Origin: a bacterium
GTDB taxonomy: Bacteria; Zhuqueibacterota; QNDG01; JAGLOF01
Length of the DNA stretch: 64,000 nt
Assembly (NCBI GenBank): GCA_016934955.1
Contig: JAFGRY010000003.1
Span: 51,373 to 115,372, forward strand
Direction: 5' to 3'
Numbering within the stretch: position 1 is the stretch's first letter; each line of letters starts with the position of its first letter. The translations under genes and the position numbers were made by a program. Below are positions 34,848-43,948 of this stretch, one piece after another. The notes beneath the pieces are model-generated. The model saw nothing but the letters and a program-made list of their open reading frames with translations, had not been told where the DNA came from and searched no databases.

Positions 34848-35363
34848 TTACGGATGCATAGTGGTTTTCAGACAGGAGACAATCGCAGTGCCGATCCGGT
34901 CGCGGCTGTCTTCCGTCACCTCAAAAACGATGTACTGACAATGTAATCTTTTTTTATACCGATGCAACAGTTTTTTCCGAATGACCAGGAGAACCGCGCC
35001 TGCGGTGCGGTTCTCGACCAGGGGGAACAGTATGCTGAAGCCGCCGCCTTCCAGTTCGAGGGCGCCCGCTTCATCGATAACGAGAAGATCCGCGGCAACG
35101 GAAGCGTTCAGCATCTCGTTCCCCGCAATGAACCCCCCGGGCCTGAAGTCATACCTGCTGAGACCCGGCCGGGCCGCGGCCCGCTTCCGTTCCGCGATTA
35201 TCGCTTCCGATCCGTCGGACACCCGCCGAACGACCAGGAAGGGATCTCTTTTTTCGGTGACAATGCCGTCGCAGGTGTATCCGTGCCGGCGCATCCGTTC
35301 AACGACATCCCTGCAGACGGTTGATTTCCCCGCCCCGATGTCACCGGTTATCACACAAACCAT
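34848..35363 (-). CDS. THEP1-family nucleoside triphosphatase
   Basis: 171 aa P-loop NTPase of the NTPase_1/THEP1 family. Walker A TGDIGAGKST, Walker B LLVIDEAGALELEG and the family pattern GIVTEKRD (usually GFYT-x-E) are visible. The frame is open to 35594, but the start at 35363 (MVCVITGDIG) follows AAGGAGCC and places the P-loop at the usual N-terminal position. Cellular substrate is unknown; genes of this family occur near molybdenum/tungsten enzymes in anaerobes. Confidence 0.8.
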   Translation of the reverse strand: MVCVITGDIGAGKSTVCRDVVERMRRHGYTCDGIVTEKRDPFLVVRRVSDGSEAIIAERKRAAARPGLSRYDFRPGGFIAGNEMLNASVAADLLVIDEAGALELEGGGFSILFPLVENRTAGAVLLVIRKKLLHRYKKRLHCQYIVFEVTEDSRDRIGTAIVSCLKTTMHP

Positions 35364-35400
35364 TCCCGGGAAGGCTCCTTGCGTTCGCGTATCACATCGT

Positions 35401-36009
35401 TCAGATATGCTGTTTTCCACAGAGAAGCGCCAGTGCGATATTCGCCTGCATATTGGCGGTAAGCGCCACCCTGGCGGAACACAGCCCCTCTGTTTCAGGA
35501 TCAGAGACTCCGTCTCCGCAGATATAGAGGGCGCCGCTCTGCTGCACGCGCAGGGCACCGGTGCCGCCGACCCCGGCCAGGCCGCTGGCGGCAATCACCG
35601 GTTTCTCCGGGAAAAGCGTGCACCAGGTCTCGATGAGCCACTGTTTCTCTTCGGCCCGGTCAAACGCTTCGATGAGCAGGTCGGCCCGGCCGAGCAGCGG
35701 ATCCACCTGATCCGGTGTCAGCCTCACCTGGTAAAGATGGAGCGAGATGTCCGGATTGATATTCCTGAGATGGGCGGCGAGGGCACGGGTTTTCGTTCTG
35801 CCGAGATCACCGCGGAAAAAAAACTGCCTGTTGAGATTGGATGGCTCGACAGTGTCATAATCGGCAAGGATCAGCGTGCCGACACCCGCCCGCGCCAGCG
35901 CCACTGCCGCATTCGAACCCAGGCCGCCGCATCCGGCAACGGCGACGACAGCTCCCTGCAGCCGTTCGGTCATACCCGGAACGTTTCGCGCGAACATGTC
36001 ATCATTCAT
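35401..36009 (-). CDS. ThiF/MoeB-like sulfur-carrier adenylyltransferase
   Basis: 202 aa E1-like enzyme. VAGCGGLGSNAAVALARAGVG is the nucleotide-binding loop, followed by LADYDTVEPSNLNRQFFF with the conserved Asp and Arg. The short length and absence of the CxxC zinc pair match the ThiF subclass found with ThiS in anaerobes. It would adenylate the C-terminal Gly of the carrier at 36448-36654. Without thiG, thiH or thiC nearby, a role in pterin-dithiolene sulfur transfer for AOR is as likely as thiamine synthesis. Confidence 0.83.
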   Translation of the reverse strand: MNDDMFARNVPGMTERLQGAVVAVAGCGGLGSNAAVALARAGVGTLILADYDTVEPSNLNRQFFFRGDLGRTKTRALAAHLRNINPDISLHLYQVRLTPDQVDPLLGRADLLIEAFDRAEEKQWLIETWCTLFPEKPVIAASGLAGVGGTGALRVQQSGALYICGDGVSDPETEGLCSARVALTANMQANIALALLCGKQHI

Positions 36010-36054
36010 GACCGGTCTCCCTTGCCCGCCCTCTCACGGAGCGGATGAATTCCG

Positions 36055-36084
36055 CAAAAAACCCCGGCAGCTGAGGCCGGGGTT
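36055..36084 (-). terminator. Rho-independent terminator after ppnP
   Basis: Stem AACCCCGGC / GCCGGGGTT and a 7-base loop followed on the minus strand by seven U. It divides the AOR-ThiS-PpnP unit from the ThiF gene, although some read-through is possible. Confidence 0.85.
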
Positions 36085-36133
36085 CAAACACCGGGGACGA
36101 TCCCTGCCCAGGCTCCGCCGGAGCGGCCCCGCG

Positions 36134-36415
36134 CTACTTGTAAAGACAGAGATAGGAGGAGTCGGCTGCGACCTTCACCAGGAATTTCTTATCCTTCTCT
36201 ACGCTGAAGGTTTCCCCTTTTCCGTAGGTCTTCCAGTCATGCGATCCCGGCAGTTTCACCGTGAGAGCGCCGCTGGTCACGGTCATGTATTCCACCGTGG
36301 ATGTTCCGAATTCATAGTCGCCGGCTGCCATGACACCGATGGTGGCCGGTCCCTCCTCTGTTTCAAACGCGATCGACATGACATTGCCGTCGAAATAACT
36401 GTTGGTCTTGAACAT
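36134..36415 (-). CDS. ppnP: pyrimidine/purine nucleoside phosphorylase (PpnP, DUF1255)
   Basis: 93 aa cupin. [39 protein letters not shown] and [13 protein letters not shown] match the small PpnP family that phosphorolyses several nucleosides. Full length (E. coli protein is 94 aa). The start at 36415 follows AAGGAG; the longer frame would overlap the ThiS gene. Its place within an AOR operon is unusual. Confidence 0.85.
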   Translation of the reverse strand: MFKTNSYFDGNVMSIAFETEEGPATIGVMAAGDYEFGTSTVEYMTVTSGALTVKLPGSHDWKTYGKGETFSVEKDKKFLVKVAADSSYLCLYK

Positions 36416-36447
36416 ACGCTCTCCTTGATTGCCGGACCGCGGCCCTG

Positions 36448-36654
36448 TCAGCCGCCGCTCATCAGATGCAGTACCTGAACGTCGGCGCCTTCGGGCACCG
36501 CGGCGTCGGGCCACCGGTCCTTTTTAATGAGGGTGCCGTTCACCCTGATAACCAGCATTTTGAACGTGTACCGCCGCTCCTCGAGAATGTCGGCCACCGT
36601 CATGCCGGGCCGCCACTCCATCGTTTCACGATTGACGGTGATTGTCCCGCTCAT
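36448..36654 (-). CDS. ThiS/MoaD-like sulfur carrier
   Basis: 68 aa ubiquitin-fold carrier ending in the required Gly-Gly (LHLMSGG). [22 protein letters not shown] and [12 protein letters not shown] fit the ThiS-like group. The terminal Gly is adenylated by the ThiF-like enzyme and then carries sulfur. It starts 8 bases after the AOR gene, a conserved arrangement in tungsten enzyme loci. Confidence 0.87.
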   Translation of the reverse strand: MSGTITVNRETMEWRPGMTVADILEERRYTFKMLVIRVNGTLIKKDRWPDAAVPEGADVQVLHLMSGG

Positions 36655-36662
36655 CCACCCCC

Positions 36663-38822
36663 CTACTTCTCCAGCAGGGGCTTCACCACCTCGATCAGCT
36701 CGGGCAGATCCATACCGATTTTTTTCAGATGTTCAATCGTGGGAACGCCCCCGGGGGTCCAGCCTCTCCGTTCATATACGGCGTCCAGCAGCTTCTCATA
36801 CTGATCTTCCCGGTAGGTGCGGGTCGCCGCCATTTTCTCTTCGATCGTCATGGCCGCGGGATCGAGTCCGAGAACATCCTTCAGCTGCTTGTCGTAACGG
36901 TCAGCCCGGGATTCATATTCCTCCGCCGTGACGGGGCCCGCGGCCCGGTAGGGCTGGGCATCGTTCGCACGCAGGCCGGCGCCCATGCGGATATTGAAAA
37001 TACGCTGAAAATTGTATACGCGTTCGGACTGCCGGATCATCTCCTGCTTGTCGATATGTGATCCCGTAACCGCGTTGTAGATGGTCACGTAATTGTCCAC
37101 ATGCTCCGGCACCTTTGCCGGTTCGTCCGTCTCGGCGTTGTTTTCAGGTTCCACATCGTTCCATGGCAGCTTGCAGAGCCCCATGAGGCCGAACCAGGTC
37201 CGGAACATGGGGAAGTAGTGCAGCGCCTCGGCCTTGTCTTCAAATGTCGGAATCTGCTTGTTGACCATATCCATGAAGATCAGCCAGGCTTCATCATGCT
37301 GCGGACCTTTATTGGTCATGGCATAACCGCCCTGCTGCGCCAGGGATTCCTTGGACACGTACTGGGAGTACTCGAGTCCCTTGTTTTCCATGCCGATATC
37401 CTGCATGATCTGCGGGTCGCCCCAGCCTTTTTCAGCGAAATACCGCTTCATCTTGCGTACGCCCTGTCCGGCGATGAGTCCGAAGCCCTCGCCCCTGGAC
37501 ATCTGGTGGATCAGTTCCAGGGCGGCCTGACCGTTCCCGAAGGTCAGCTCAAGCCCGCCGGTCCGCTCTTTATTGAGAATGCCCATTCCGTAGCACTCCA
37601 TGGCGAAGGCGGTCAGGGTTCCGAAACTGATGGTATCGAGACCGTAGGTGTCGCAGTAAAAATTGAGCTCGAGGATGATATCGGGATCGAACACGCCGAT
37701 GTTCGGCCCCAGCCCCGCCGCTGATTCATACTCGGGTCCGTCGACCAGCACGTTGTCTCCCTTGTAGGGACCGGTGGTAACGGTAAAATCTTCGGCGACC
37801 TTCGCGCACGCCATGGTGCAGCCGTACCAGCAGCCGTCCGAACTGCGGGGAGTGAACCGGTCTTCCCAGACATGTGAGTCGATCCTGCCGATATCGGGAT
37901 GGTTGCCGAACTTGAAATTGTGGGTCGGCAGCAGATCATATTCATCCATGATTTCCATGAGATGAGCGGTGCCCACTTTTCTCATGCGGCACTGCACATC
38001 GTCGAATTCACGGATCTCGCGGTTGAACCGCTTGCCCCGCTCCTTGATCGCGTCCATGTCGACGACATTGTTCATGTCGCCCTTGAGCTGGGGAGATCGG
38101 CAGACAATGGCCTTGATCTTCTTGTCCCGCAGCACCCGTCCGGTGCCGCCCCTGCCGGCCTGCTTCATTCTGATTTCCTGCCGCTGCACATCGAAGAGAC
38201 TGAAATTGAGCATGCCGATACCGCAGTAGTCCGCGGCGGATCCGGCGCTCACCACAGCGACGTTCCTGCGGTCATCCGCATCCGCCGCATACATATTCGT
38301 GAGCGCTTCCGCCAGCACATGGCTGTCCAGCGGCTCATCGGGGGCCTCTTCGATGGTCACCCTGCCCTCGACACCGTCGATGGCTATAATGACATCCTTT
38401 TTCGCCTTGCCCTGGATCTCGATGGCATCGAATCCGGAAAATTTCAGATAGGGTCCGAAGTATCCGCCGACGTTGGAATCGATAACGATATCGGTCATGG
38501 GCGAGAGAGTGACGACCAGCGATTTTCCGGTGCCGGAGTACTGGGTGATGCCGGCAATCGGCCCCGGGGAAATGATCAGCTCATTCTCGGGATCGTTCCA
38601 TTTCGTCGTCGGCGTGACCGCATCCCAGAGCAGCCGCAGACCGAATCCCTTGCCGCCGATGAATTTTTTCTTCATCATTTCGGATACCGGTTTTTCCTTG
38701 ACGGTGTTGTCATCGAGATTGATGTAGAGTGTGCGGTTGGTGTACCCGCGTTCGATGGTTCCGAGGTCGTACGCGTACTCCTTCAGAAGCGTATGCGCAG
38801 CCTTCAGGGCCGTATAATCCAT
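36663..38822 (-). CDS. aldehyde:ferredoxin oxidoreductase (tungsten enzyme)
   Basis: 719 aa AOR-family enzyme. N-terminal domain with KKFIGGKGFGLRLLWD and LIISPGPIAGITQYSGTGKS, characteristic of the tungstopterin-binding region. The Fe4S4 Cys are C331, C335, C339 and C550; their spacing C-x3-C-x3-C differs from the C-x2-C-x3-C usual in AOR. The C-terminal YERRGWTPGGVPTIEHLKKIGM is typical. These enzymes oxidise aldehydes with ferredoxin as acceptor; the exact aldehyde is not known. Promoter at 38906-38934 and ribosome site AGAGGAGG. Confidence 0.93.
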   Translation of the reverse strand: MDYTALKAAHTLLKEYAYDLGTIERGYTNRTLYINLDDNTVKEKPVSEMMKKKFIGGKGFGLRLLWDAVTPTTKWNDPENELIISPGPIAGITQYSGTGKSLVVTLSPMTDIVIDSNVGGYFGPYLKFSGFDAIEIQGKAKKDVIIAIDGVEGRVTIEEAPDEPLDSHVLAEALTNMYAADADDRRNVAVVSAGSAADYCGIGMLNFSLFDVQRQEIRMKQAGRGGTGRVLRDKKIKAIVCRSPQLKGDMNNVVDMDAIKERGKRFNREIREFDDVQCRMRKVGTAHLMEIMDEYDLLPTHNFKFGNHPDIGRIDSHVWEDRFTPRSSDGCWYGCTMACAKVAEDFTVTTGPYKGDNVLVDGPEYESAAGLGPNIGVFDPDIILELNFYCDTYGLDTISFGTLTAFAMECYGMGILNKERTGGLELTFGNGQAALELIHQMSRGEGFGLIAGQGVRKMKRYFAEKGWGDPQIMQDIGMENKGLEYSQYVSKESLAQQGGYAMTNKGPQHDEAWLIFMDMVNKQIPTFEDKAEALHYFPMFRTWFGLMGLCKLPWNDVEPENNAETDEPAKVPEHVDNYVTIYNAVTGSHIDKQEMIRQSERVYNFQRIFNIRMGAGLRANDAQPYRAAGPVTAEEYESRADRYDKQLKDVLGLDPAAMTIEEKMAATRTYREDQYEKLLDAVYERRGWTPGGVPTIEHLKKIGMDLPELIEVVKPLLEK

Positions 38823-38905
38823 GGATGCTCCTCCTCTTATCCATTATCATTGTTTATTGTAAACAGCTGCAGTATCGACAATGCGTTCATGCCGCCATAT
38901 CACAT

Positions 38906-38934
38906 AATATACTCGCGGCCGGGTAACAATTCAA
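38906..38934 (-). promoter_or_regulatory. sigma-70 promoter of the AOR operon
   Basis: On the minus strand TTGAAT (38934-38929), 17-base spacer, TATATT (38911-38906), about 84 bases before the AOR start codon. Confidence 0.75.
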
Positions 38935-38952
38935 GTATTTAATCGATTAATT

Positions 38953-40662
38953 TCATTCAATTTCAGCATTCCGTGCACCATCACCGCGGCTGTAGATGAT
39001 CCTGCCGCCAAGAATTGTATGGACGACCTCGGTATCGAGGAGACCCGACGGATTGATCTCGAGGATATTCCTGTCGAGGACGACAATGTCGGCCAGCTTG
39101 CCGACCTTCAGCGTTCCCTTGTCATCTTCCATGCGCTCGGCGTAGGCAGATCCGCACGTATATGCCTGAATCGCCTCCTGGATGGTAATGCGCTGTTCAG
39201 GATGCCAGCCGGTCAGGGGATATCCGGCAGTATCCCTGCGGGTGACGGCAGCGTAGAGGCCATACAACGGATCGAGGGGCGCCACCGGCCAGTAGCTGCC
39301 GAAGGCCAGCCGGGCGCCTCCATCAAGCAGGGCCCGCCAGGCATAGGCGCAGCGGCTGCGGCGCGTTCCGATCCGGTCTTCGATCCAGTGCATGTCATCG
39401 ATACAGTGAGACGGCTGCATGGAAGCGATGGTCCCGGTTTCCGCAAACCGGGGGATATCCGCTTCCCGCAGCACCTGGGCATGTTCGATCCGGTACCGTT
39501 TATCCGGATCCGCGGCCATTTTCACGGCCAGGCCGTATGCCTCCAGGGCCATGCTGTTCGCCCGGTCGCCGACGGCCTGTAACGCGACCTGGAAGCCCCT
39601 GTTCTGGGCGGTGAGAACCAGCCTGTTCAGCCCATCCTGGCTGTGCTTGATGATCCCCCGCTCCCCTGGGCTGTCGTGGTAGTCGGACATCATGCTGGCG
39701 TTATGAGCGGCCATGCCGCCGTCCAGCGATTCGAAAAGCAGTCCGGCGGTGAGCATATCCGAATCATGAAGTCTGCGCATGAGAAGCAGCGAATCCATAT
39801 CGGTGCTCCAGAAACTCATTCGGCAGGTAAGCCTGCCTTCAGCCAGCAGCGAGCGCGCCGCCCTGTAGAGGGCGATGCTGCCGTGCCCCTGGGCGGATGT
39901 GATACCGCAGGCCGCCATCCGCGCCAGCGCAGCATCCAGGCTATGCCGCAGCCGCTCCGGGTCAGGCGGAGGTATGAACCGCCGCACCAGATCGATGGCG
40001 CTTTCCCTGAGAACACCGGTCGACTTGTTCGTTCTGGGATCGGTGATTATTGCGATTCGGCCGCCGGCCGGGTCGGGAGTGTCGGCATCGATACCGGCGA
40101 TATTCAGCGCCCGCTGATTCACGATGGCGACGTGTCCGCAAACACGGTAAAAAATCATCGGCCGCTGCAGCCAGACGCTGCGGAATGTATGATCATGGAA
40201 ATCCTCCCACTCAGCGGGATCCATGACCGACTCATCCCAGCCCCAGCCGATGATCCAGACATCCCACGGCTGAGGATCCGCCCGTTGAAATGAGTACACC
40301 ATACGTGCGATCTCATCGGGCGTTCTCACATCCCGCAGATCGAGGTCGATGAGACCGATGCTGCCGTTCAGCTGCTGCATATGGGCGTCGTTGAAGCCGG
40401 CGCAGGCAAATCTGCCTTCGAGATCGATTATTTCAGTATCCGGACCCCGGTATACATCCATGTCCTTCGGACCGCCCAGGGCCAGGATCCGGTCCCCCCG
40501 CACGGCCAGACAGGAGACCGCTGCCGGTGTTTCTTCTCCGGTGTAGAACCGGCCGTTCTCGAATATCCTGTCGGCGGTGGGTGCCTTCTGGTTGCACGCC
40601 GAAATCGTCAGCGAGAGGATCAGCAGCAGCACGAATCCGGACCGGGCATGTCGTTGCATCAT
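38953..40662 (-). CDS. YtcJ-like amidohydrolase lipoprotein with lost metal ligands
   Basis: 569 aa. Lipobox ISAC (Cys23), then the amidohydrolase_3 fold: AGFNDAHMQQL (90-98), RVCGHVAIVN, QAVGDRANSM, RIEHAQVL and FGSYWPVAPLDP. In active family members the first motif is HxH, the GDRA motif is preceded by His, and the last motif has Asp; here these are H94-M-Q96, Q362 and Y457. Only His394 in IEHAQ is kept. It therefore looks like a metal-free paralogue, probably without hydrolase activity. Ends just before the AOR promoter; starts 2 bases after the ABC permease. Confidence 0.82.
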   Translation of the reverse strand: MMQRHARSGFVLLLILSLTISACNQKAPTADRIFENGRFYTGEETPAAVSCLAVRGDRILALGGPKDMDVYRGPDTEIIDLEGRFACAGFNDAHMQQLNGSIGLIDLDLRDVRTPDEIARMVYSFQRADPQPWDVWIIGWGWDESVMDPAEWEDFHDHTFRSVWLQRPMIFYRVCGHVAIVNQRALNIAGIDADTPDPAGGRIAIITDPRTNKSTGVLRESAIDLVRRFIPPPDPERLRHSLDAALARMAACGITSAQGHGSIALYRAARSLLAEGRLTCRMSFWSTDMDSLLLMRRLHDSDMLTAGLLFESLDGGMAAHNASMMSDYHDSPGERGIIKHSQDGLNRLVLTAQNRGFQVALQAVGDRANSMALEAYGLAVKMAADPDKRYRIEHAQVLREADIPRFAETGTIASMQPSHCIDDMHWIEDRIGTRRSRCAYAWRALLDGGARLAFGSYWPVAPLDPLYGLYAAVTRRDTAGYPLTGWHPEQRITIQEAIQAYTCGSAYAERMEDDKGTLKVGKLADIVVLDRNILEINPSGLLDTEVVHTILGGRIIYSRGDGARNAEIE

Positions 40663-40664
40663 TA

Positions 40665-42347
40665 TCAGCAGTCCCCCTTTGCGCCCTGCTCACAGGCAGC
40701 GCGGGCAAATTTTCTGTCAAGCCTTTTGCGGGCTATCTTCTCGGCCCCCCAGGCCGCCGGTATCATCAGGGCCATGTACAGCCACCAGAAAAGCGGGTTG
40801 ACCTTCAGCAGCGCGAAAAAGAACATCAGCAGCCCGAAGAGGGGCGCGATGATCAGGAGAGCCGTCAAGGTTCGCGTTCGGTCGCCCCGCACCCGCGGCT
40901 TTGAAAAAGGAAAATCCCCGGCCAGCAGGGAGGCGAGCGAGAGGGAGAGATGGCCCAGTCCCGCGAACATCAGCACCAGCATGCCCGCATGGATCGGCCC
41001 GAAGTTGAGGGCATACACGATAAAAAGAAGCGCGAGAAAGGGGCAGAGCGCCCGCAGATAGACAGCGAGCTTCAGCCCGTAAAAGAGCTGTCCGGGCGAG
41101 GAGAGCGGTGCCGCCTGAAAGATCCAGGCCGCTTTCCAGTCATCAGCATAGAGCATAACGTTGAAGAGCGTATACGCCATGAAAAAAATGAAAAACATCA
41201 CGATGTTTCCGTAGGTGCCCTCACCGCTGAACATACCCTCGGTGAAGGGGTTCTGAAGATCGCCCTCGATCAGCGCCAGGGCGATGAACGCGAAGGGCAT
41301 GCCCAGAAGCGGATAGACCGACATTTTTACCGAGCGGTCCCGCTTCAGCATCGTCACGGTCATCCGGTATCCGGCCCGGGCCGCGGGTGTTGTGCACAGC
41401 AGTGCGGGAAGCAGGGATTCCCGGGTGCGGGCTGGCCTGATGCCGCGTCCGGCGGCAGCGGGATCCCGCTTCCTTCCCTCTCCCTGGGACTGCAGCTCGG
41501 CAATGCGGCGGGCGTAGCCGACCGAGATATTCCTGAAGGCAAGAAAAAACAGCAGCAGCATTACCGCGACGGCAGTCAGGGCGAGCGCCGGGTCGATCTC
41601 CCGTCCCCTCCCGACAAGCAGCTGCACGCCGGCGGCAAACCAGGCCGGCGGCGCGAAATGCAGCCAGGACGCGGTGATATCCTCTCCTGCCTGAATGAAT
41701 CTGCCCGCGAGGCGGGGTACAAGCTGATAGGAAAAAAACACGAGAAAACTGAAAATGATCTGCAAATGCGCGAGGAAATCCTTGAACTTGCTGTACGGCA
41801 TGATCTGCAGAAGCCCGGTATAGACCCAGACCACGAACGCGGCGGCGGTCCAGTTCGCCAGCAGCGCCACGGGATAGAACACCAGAGGGAAAAACGGCGG
41901 CATTCCCTTCACACCCAGACCGATGACAGCGGGAAAGAGACAGAGGGCGGTGCTGATCATCCAGACATAGAAGAGCAGGTTGCAGAGCCGGGCACTGAAA
42001 TAGGTGCGGGAATTGATGGGGCGGAACCCCATGATATCCCCGTCATCCGGATTGATGATTGAATTGCTGAACTCGAGGATCACGGAAAACACGACCATCA
42101 CCATGGAATATGACAAGATCAGGAACGTGTAGAGAAAGGGGGTGGCCACCGGAACGAGCCCCCCGGACAGCCCCATCGACATGAGGGCGTAAAATATCAT
42201 GCTCCACCAGAGGGGAGAGATTTTTTTCCGCTGCTGCTGATTCAGCCCCCGGTGACCCCGAAAATCCATGGTAATGCTGACACGGAGCAGGGCCCGGAAC
42301 TGCCGCCAGTCGATACGCTCGCGCTGTTTCTCGCCGGTTTCCCTCAC
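40665..42347 (-). CDS. ABC transporter permease, large
   Basis: 560 aa with about ten to twelve membrane helices; first helix begins near WWSMIFYALMSMG. GTG at 42347 is chosen as start because it sits one base after the ATPase stop behind GGGGGG; the open frame continues further upstream inside the ATPase gene. A hydrophilic loop of ~40 residues (EGRKRDPAAAGRGIRP) lies between the two halves. It looks like a two-domain exporter subunit paired with the ATPase upstream. Substrate unknown. Confidence 0.75.
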   Translation of the reverse strand: MRETGEKQRERIDWRQFRALLRVSITMDFRGHRGLNQQQRKKISPLWWSMIFYALMSMGLSGGLVPVATPFLYTFLILSYSMVMVVFSVILEFSNSIINPDDGDIMGFRPINSRTYFSARLCNLLFYVWMISTALCLFPAVIGLGVKGMPPFFPLVFYPVALLANWTAAAFVVWVYTGLLQIMPYSKFKDFLAHLQIIFSFLVFFSYQLVPRLAGRFIQAGEDITASWLHFAPPAWFAAGVQLLVGRGREIDPALALTAVAVMLLLFFLAFRNISVGYARRIAELQSQGEGRKRDPAAAGRGIRPARTRESLLPALLCTTPAARAGYRMTVTMLKRDRSVKMSVYPLLGMPFAFIALALIEGDLQNPFTEGMFSGEGTYGNIVMFFIFFMAYTLFNVMLYADDWKAAWIFQAAPLSSPGQLFYGLKLAVYLRALCPFLALLFIVYALNFGPIHAGMLVLMFAGLGHLSLSLASLLAGDFPFSKPRVRGDRTRTLTALLIIAPLFGLLMFFFALLKVNPLFWWLYMALMIPAAWGAEKIARKRLDRKFARAACEQGAKGDC

Positions 42348-42348
42348 G

Positions 42349-43125
42349 TCACCCCCCTTTGCTGCCGGTGATTGTCTTTGAGAAGGCGGCGGCAAGCTCC
42401 CCGGCATCTTCGGCATGAGTCAGCCTGCTGAACACCCCTTCCAGAGAAGACCGTTCGGTCATGTTTTTCAGCTCATCCACCGATCCGTCGGCGACGATGG
42501 TGCCCTCATTGATGATAACGACCCGTTCACAGAGATTTTCCACCACATCGAGAATGTGAGAGCAGTAAAAAACGGTCTTCCCCTCAGCGGCCAGGTTCTG
42601 GATCAGTTTCTTGATCATGAGTGCGCTGTTGGCATCCAGACCGTTCAGCGGCTCGTCCATAAAGATGATATCGGGATTATGCAGCAGGGCCGCGGAGATA
42701 ACGACTTTCTGTTTCATCCCTTTGGAAAATTCCGACATCCGTTTGTCCACGTTTTCCTTAAGTCCGAAAAAGGAGCAGAATTCCTCGATCCGCTCGCCGA
42801 TGATATCGTCATCCATATTGTACAGCCGGCCGACGAACTGAAGATATTCAAACGGTGTCAGACTCTCGTAAAGGGCTCCTGATTCAGGCACATACCCGAT
42901 CCGCTTTTTCACTTCCAGCTCATCATTCTGAACATCGAATCCCGCCACGGACGCGGTGCCCGCGGTGGGAGTGAGCATGCCCGTCAGCATCTTCACGGTC
43001 GTCGTCTTGCCCGCTCCGTTGGGGCCGAGGTAGCCGCAGATCTGGCCGGCGGGAATGGCAAGGGTTACATGGTCCACCGCCGTTTTGTCATCGAATGTTT
43101 TGGTCAATCCCTGCAGTTCGATCAT
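42349..43125 (-). CDS. ABC transporter ATP-binding protein
   Basis: 258 aa exporter ATPase. Walker A GPNGAGKTTT, signature FSKGMKQK, Walker B IIFMDEPLNGLDA and switch His YCSHIL are intact. Belongs to the CcmA/NatA-like class by its short C-terminal tail. The following permease gene starts immediately after its stop codon. Confidence 0.88.
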   Translation of the reverse strand: MIELQGLTKTFDDKTAVDHVTLAIPAGQICGYLGPNGAGKTTTVKMLTGMLTPTAGTASVAGFDVQNDELEVKKRIGYVPESGALYESLTPFEYLQFVGRLYNMDDDIIGERIEEFCSFFGLKENVDKRMSEFSKGMKQKVVISAALLHNPDIIFMDEPLNGLDANSALMIKKLIQNLAAEGKTVFYCSHILDVVENLCERVVIINEGTIVADGSVDELKNMTERSSLEGVFSRLTHAEDAGELAAAFSKTITGSKGG

Positions 43126-43148
43126 GACTGATGTCTCCCGATTACCCG

Positions 43149-43174
43149 GCGCCGCCTGTGCGAACAGGCGGCGC
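43149..43174. other. 10-bp perfect hairpin between the barrel and ABC genes
   Basis: GCGCCGCCTG (43149-43158) and CAGGCGGCGC (43165-43174) with a 6-base loop. It lacks a U-tract on either strand. It may stabilise mRNA ends or terminate with Rho. Confidence 0.45.
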
Positions 43175-43202
43175 GTTCTTGTCCGTTACCCGGAACCGGA
43201 TG

Positions 43203-43892
43203 TCAGAGTGTTCCTCCCACGGTCAGCTCCAGGAACCGGTTATGGGGTATGGTCCTGTCTCCAAGGTCGATATAATTCATATGGATAAATACATATCTGA
43301 AAAAGATACCGCCGAAGCCAAGCATCACTCCCCTGCCTTCGTATTCAGCGGTCCGGTCGAAAAATTTGTCGGCCACCGTTTCATCCGTGGTGATCCACTC
43401 GTAATGGTGGGATTTGGCCGTGCCGAAATAGGGGCCGTAGCCCGCGGTGATAAAGGGGACGAACCAGCGGGAGGAGATATAGCGGTAGCCCAGGGTCCAC
43501 TGCGCGGTCACCGCATGCAGGCTGAGCGAGAACCGGCTGGGATAATCCACCCCTATCTTGAACATATTGTCCGGCGCGTCCTCGGGGTAGATGTGCCGGT
43601 GGCCCCAGAACTGGTATCCGAACGAGAGATCATAGACATGGATGAGATCGGCACGGACGGTCGCCCGCAGCGTCAGTCCCGGAGCCTGCTTGTAGTTGCG
43701 GTCATAGTAGAGCTGGTCGAACTCATCCTCGATGGCAATGTCCGGAATGGCGCGGGAGAGGACATGCGCTGCCCCCAGCCCCAGATACGGACGGAATCGT
43801 ATGCGTACCTGCGCCCCCGCGGGTTCGGGCATGGCCGCGGCCGCCAGCAGCACCACCAGCGTGTATACAGAGATTATCGATTGTTTCAGCAT
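43203..43892 (-). CDS. small outer-membrane beta-barrel protein
   Basis: 229 aa. Signal peptide (AAAAMPEPAGAQ, cleavage ~residue 28), then alternating hydrophobic strands with aromatic girdle residues (LSFGYQFWGHRHIY, VTAQWTLGYRYISSRW) and a C-terminus LELTVGGTL, as in 8- to 12-stranded barrels. The start at 43892 has CAGGAGAG upstream. No family is recognised; it follows ddl by 56 bases. Confidence 0.65.
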   Translation of the reverse strand: MLKQSIISVYTLVVLLAAAAMPEPAGAQVRIRFRPYLGLGAAHVLSRAIPDIAIEDEFDQLYYDRNYKQAPGLTLRATVRADLIHVYDLSFGYQFWGHRHIYPEDAPDNMFKIGVDYPSRFSLSLHAVTAQWTLGYRYISSRWFVPFITAGYGPYFGTAKSHHYEWITTDETVADKFFDRTAEYEGRGVMLGFGGIFFRYVFIHMNYIDLGDRTIPHNRFLELTVGGTL

Positions 43893-43948
43893 ATGCTCTC
43901 CTGTGGTAAGAGACAAACGGGCAGCGGACAGGGATGCACCGCTCCGGT

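Noticed and set aside
36663..38822. Selenocysteine or in-frame stop in the AOR gene
   Set aside because: The frame is uninterrupted over 719 codons with all four cluster Cys codons present.
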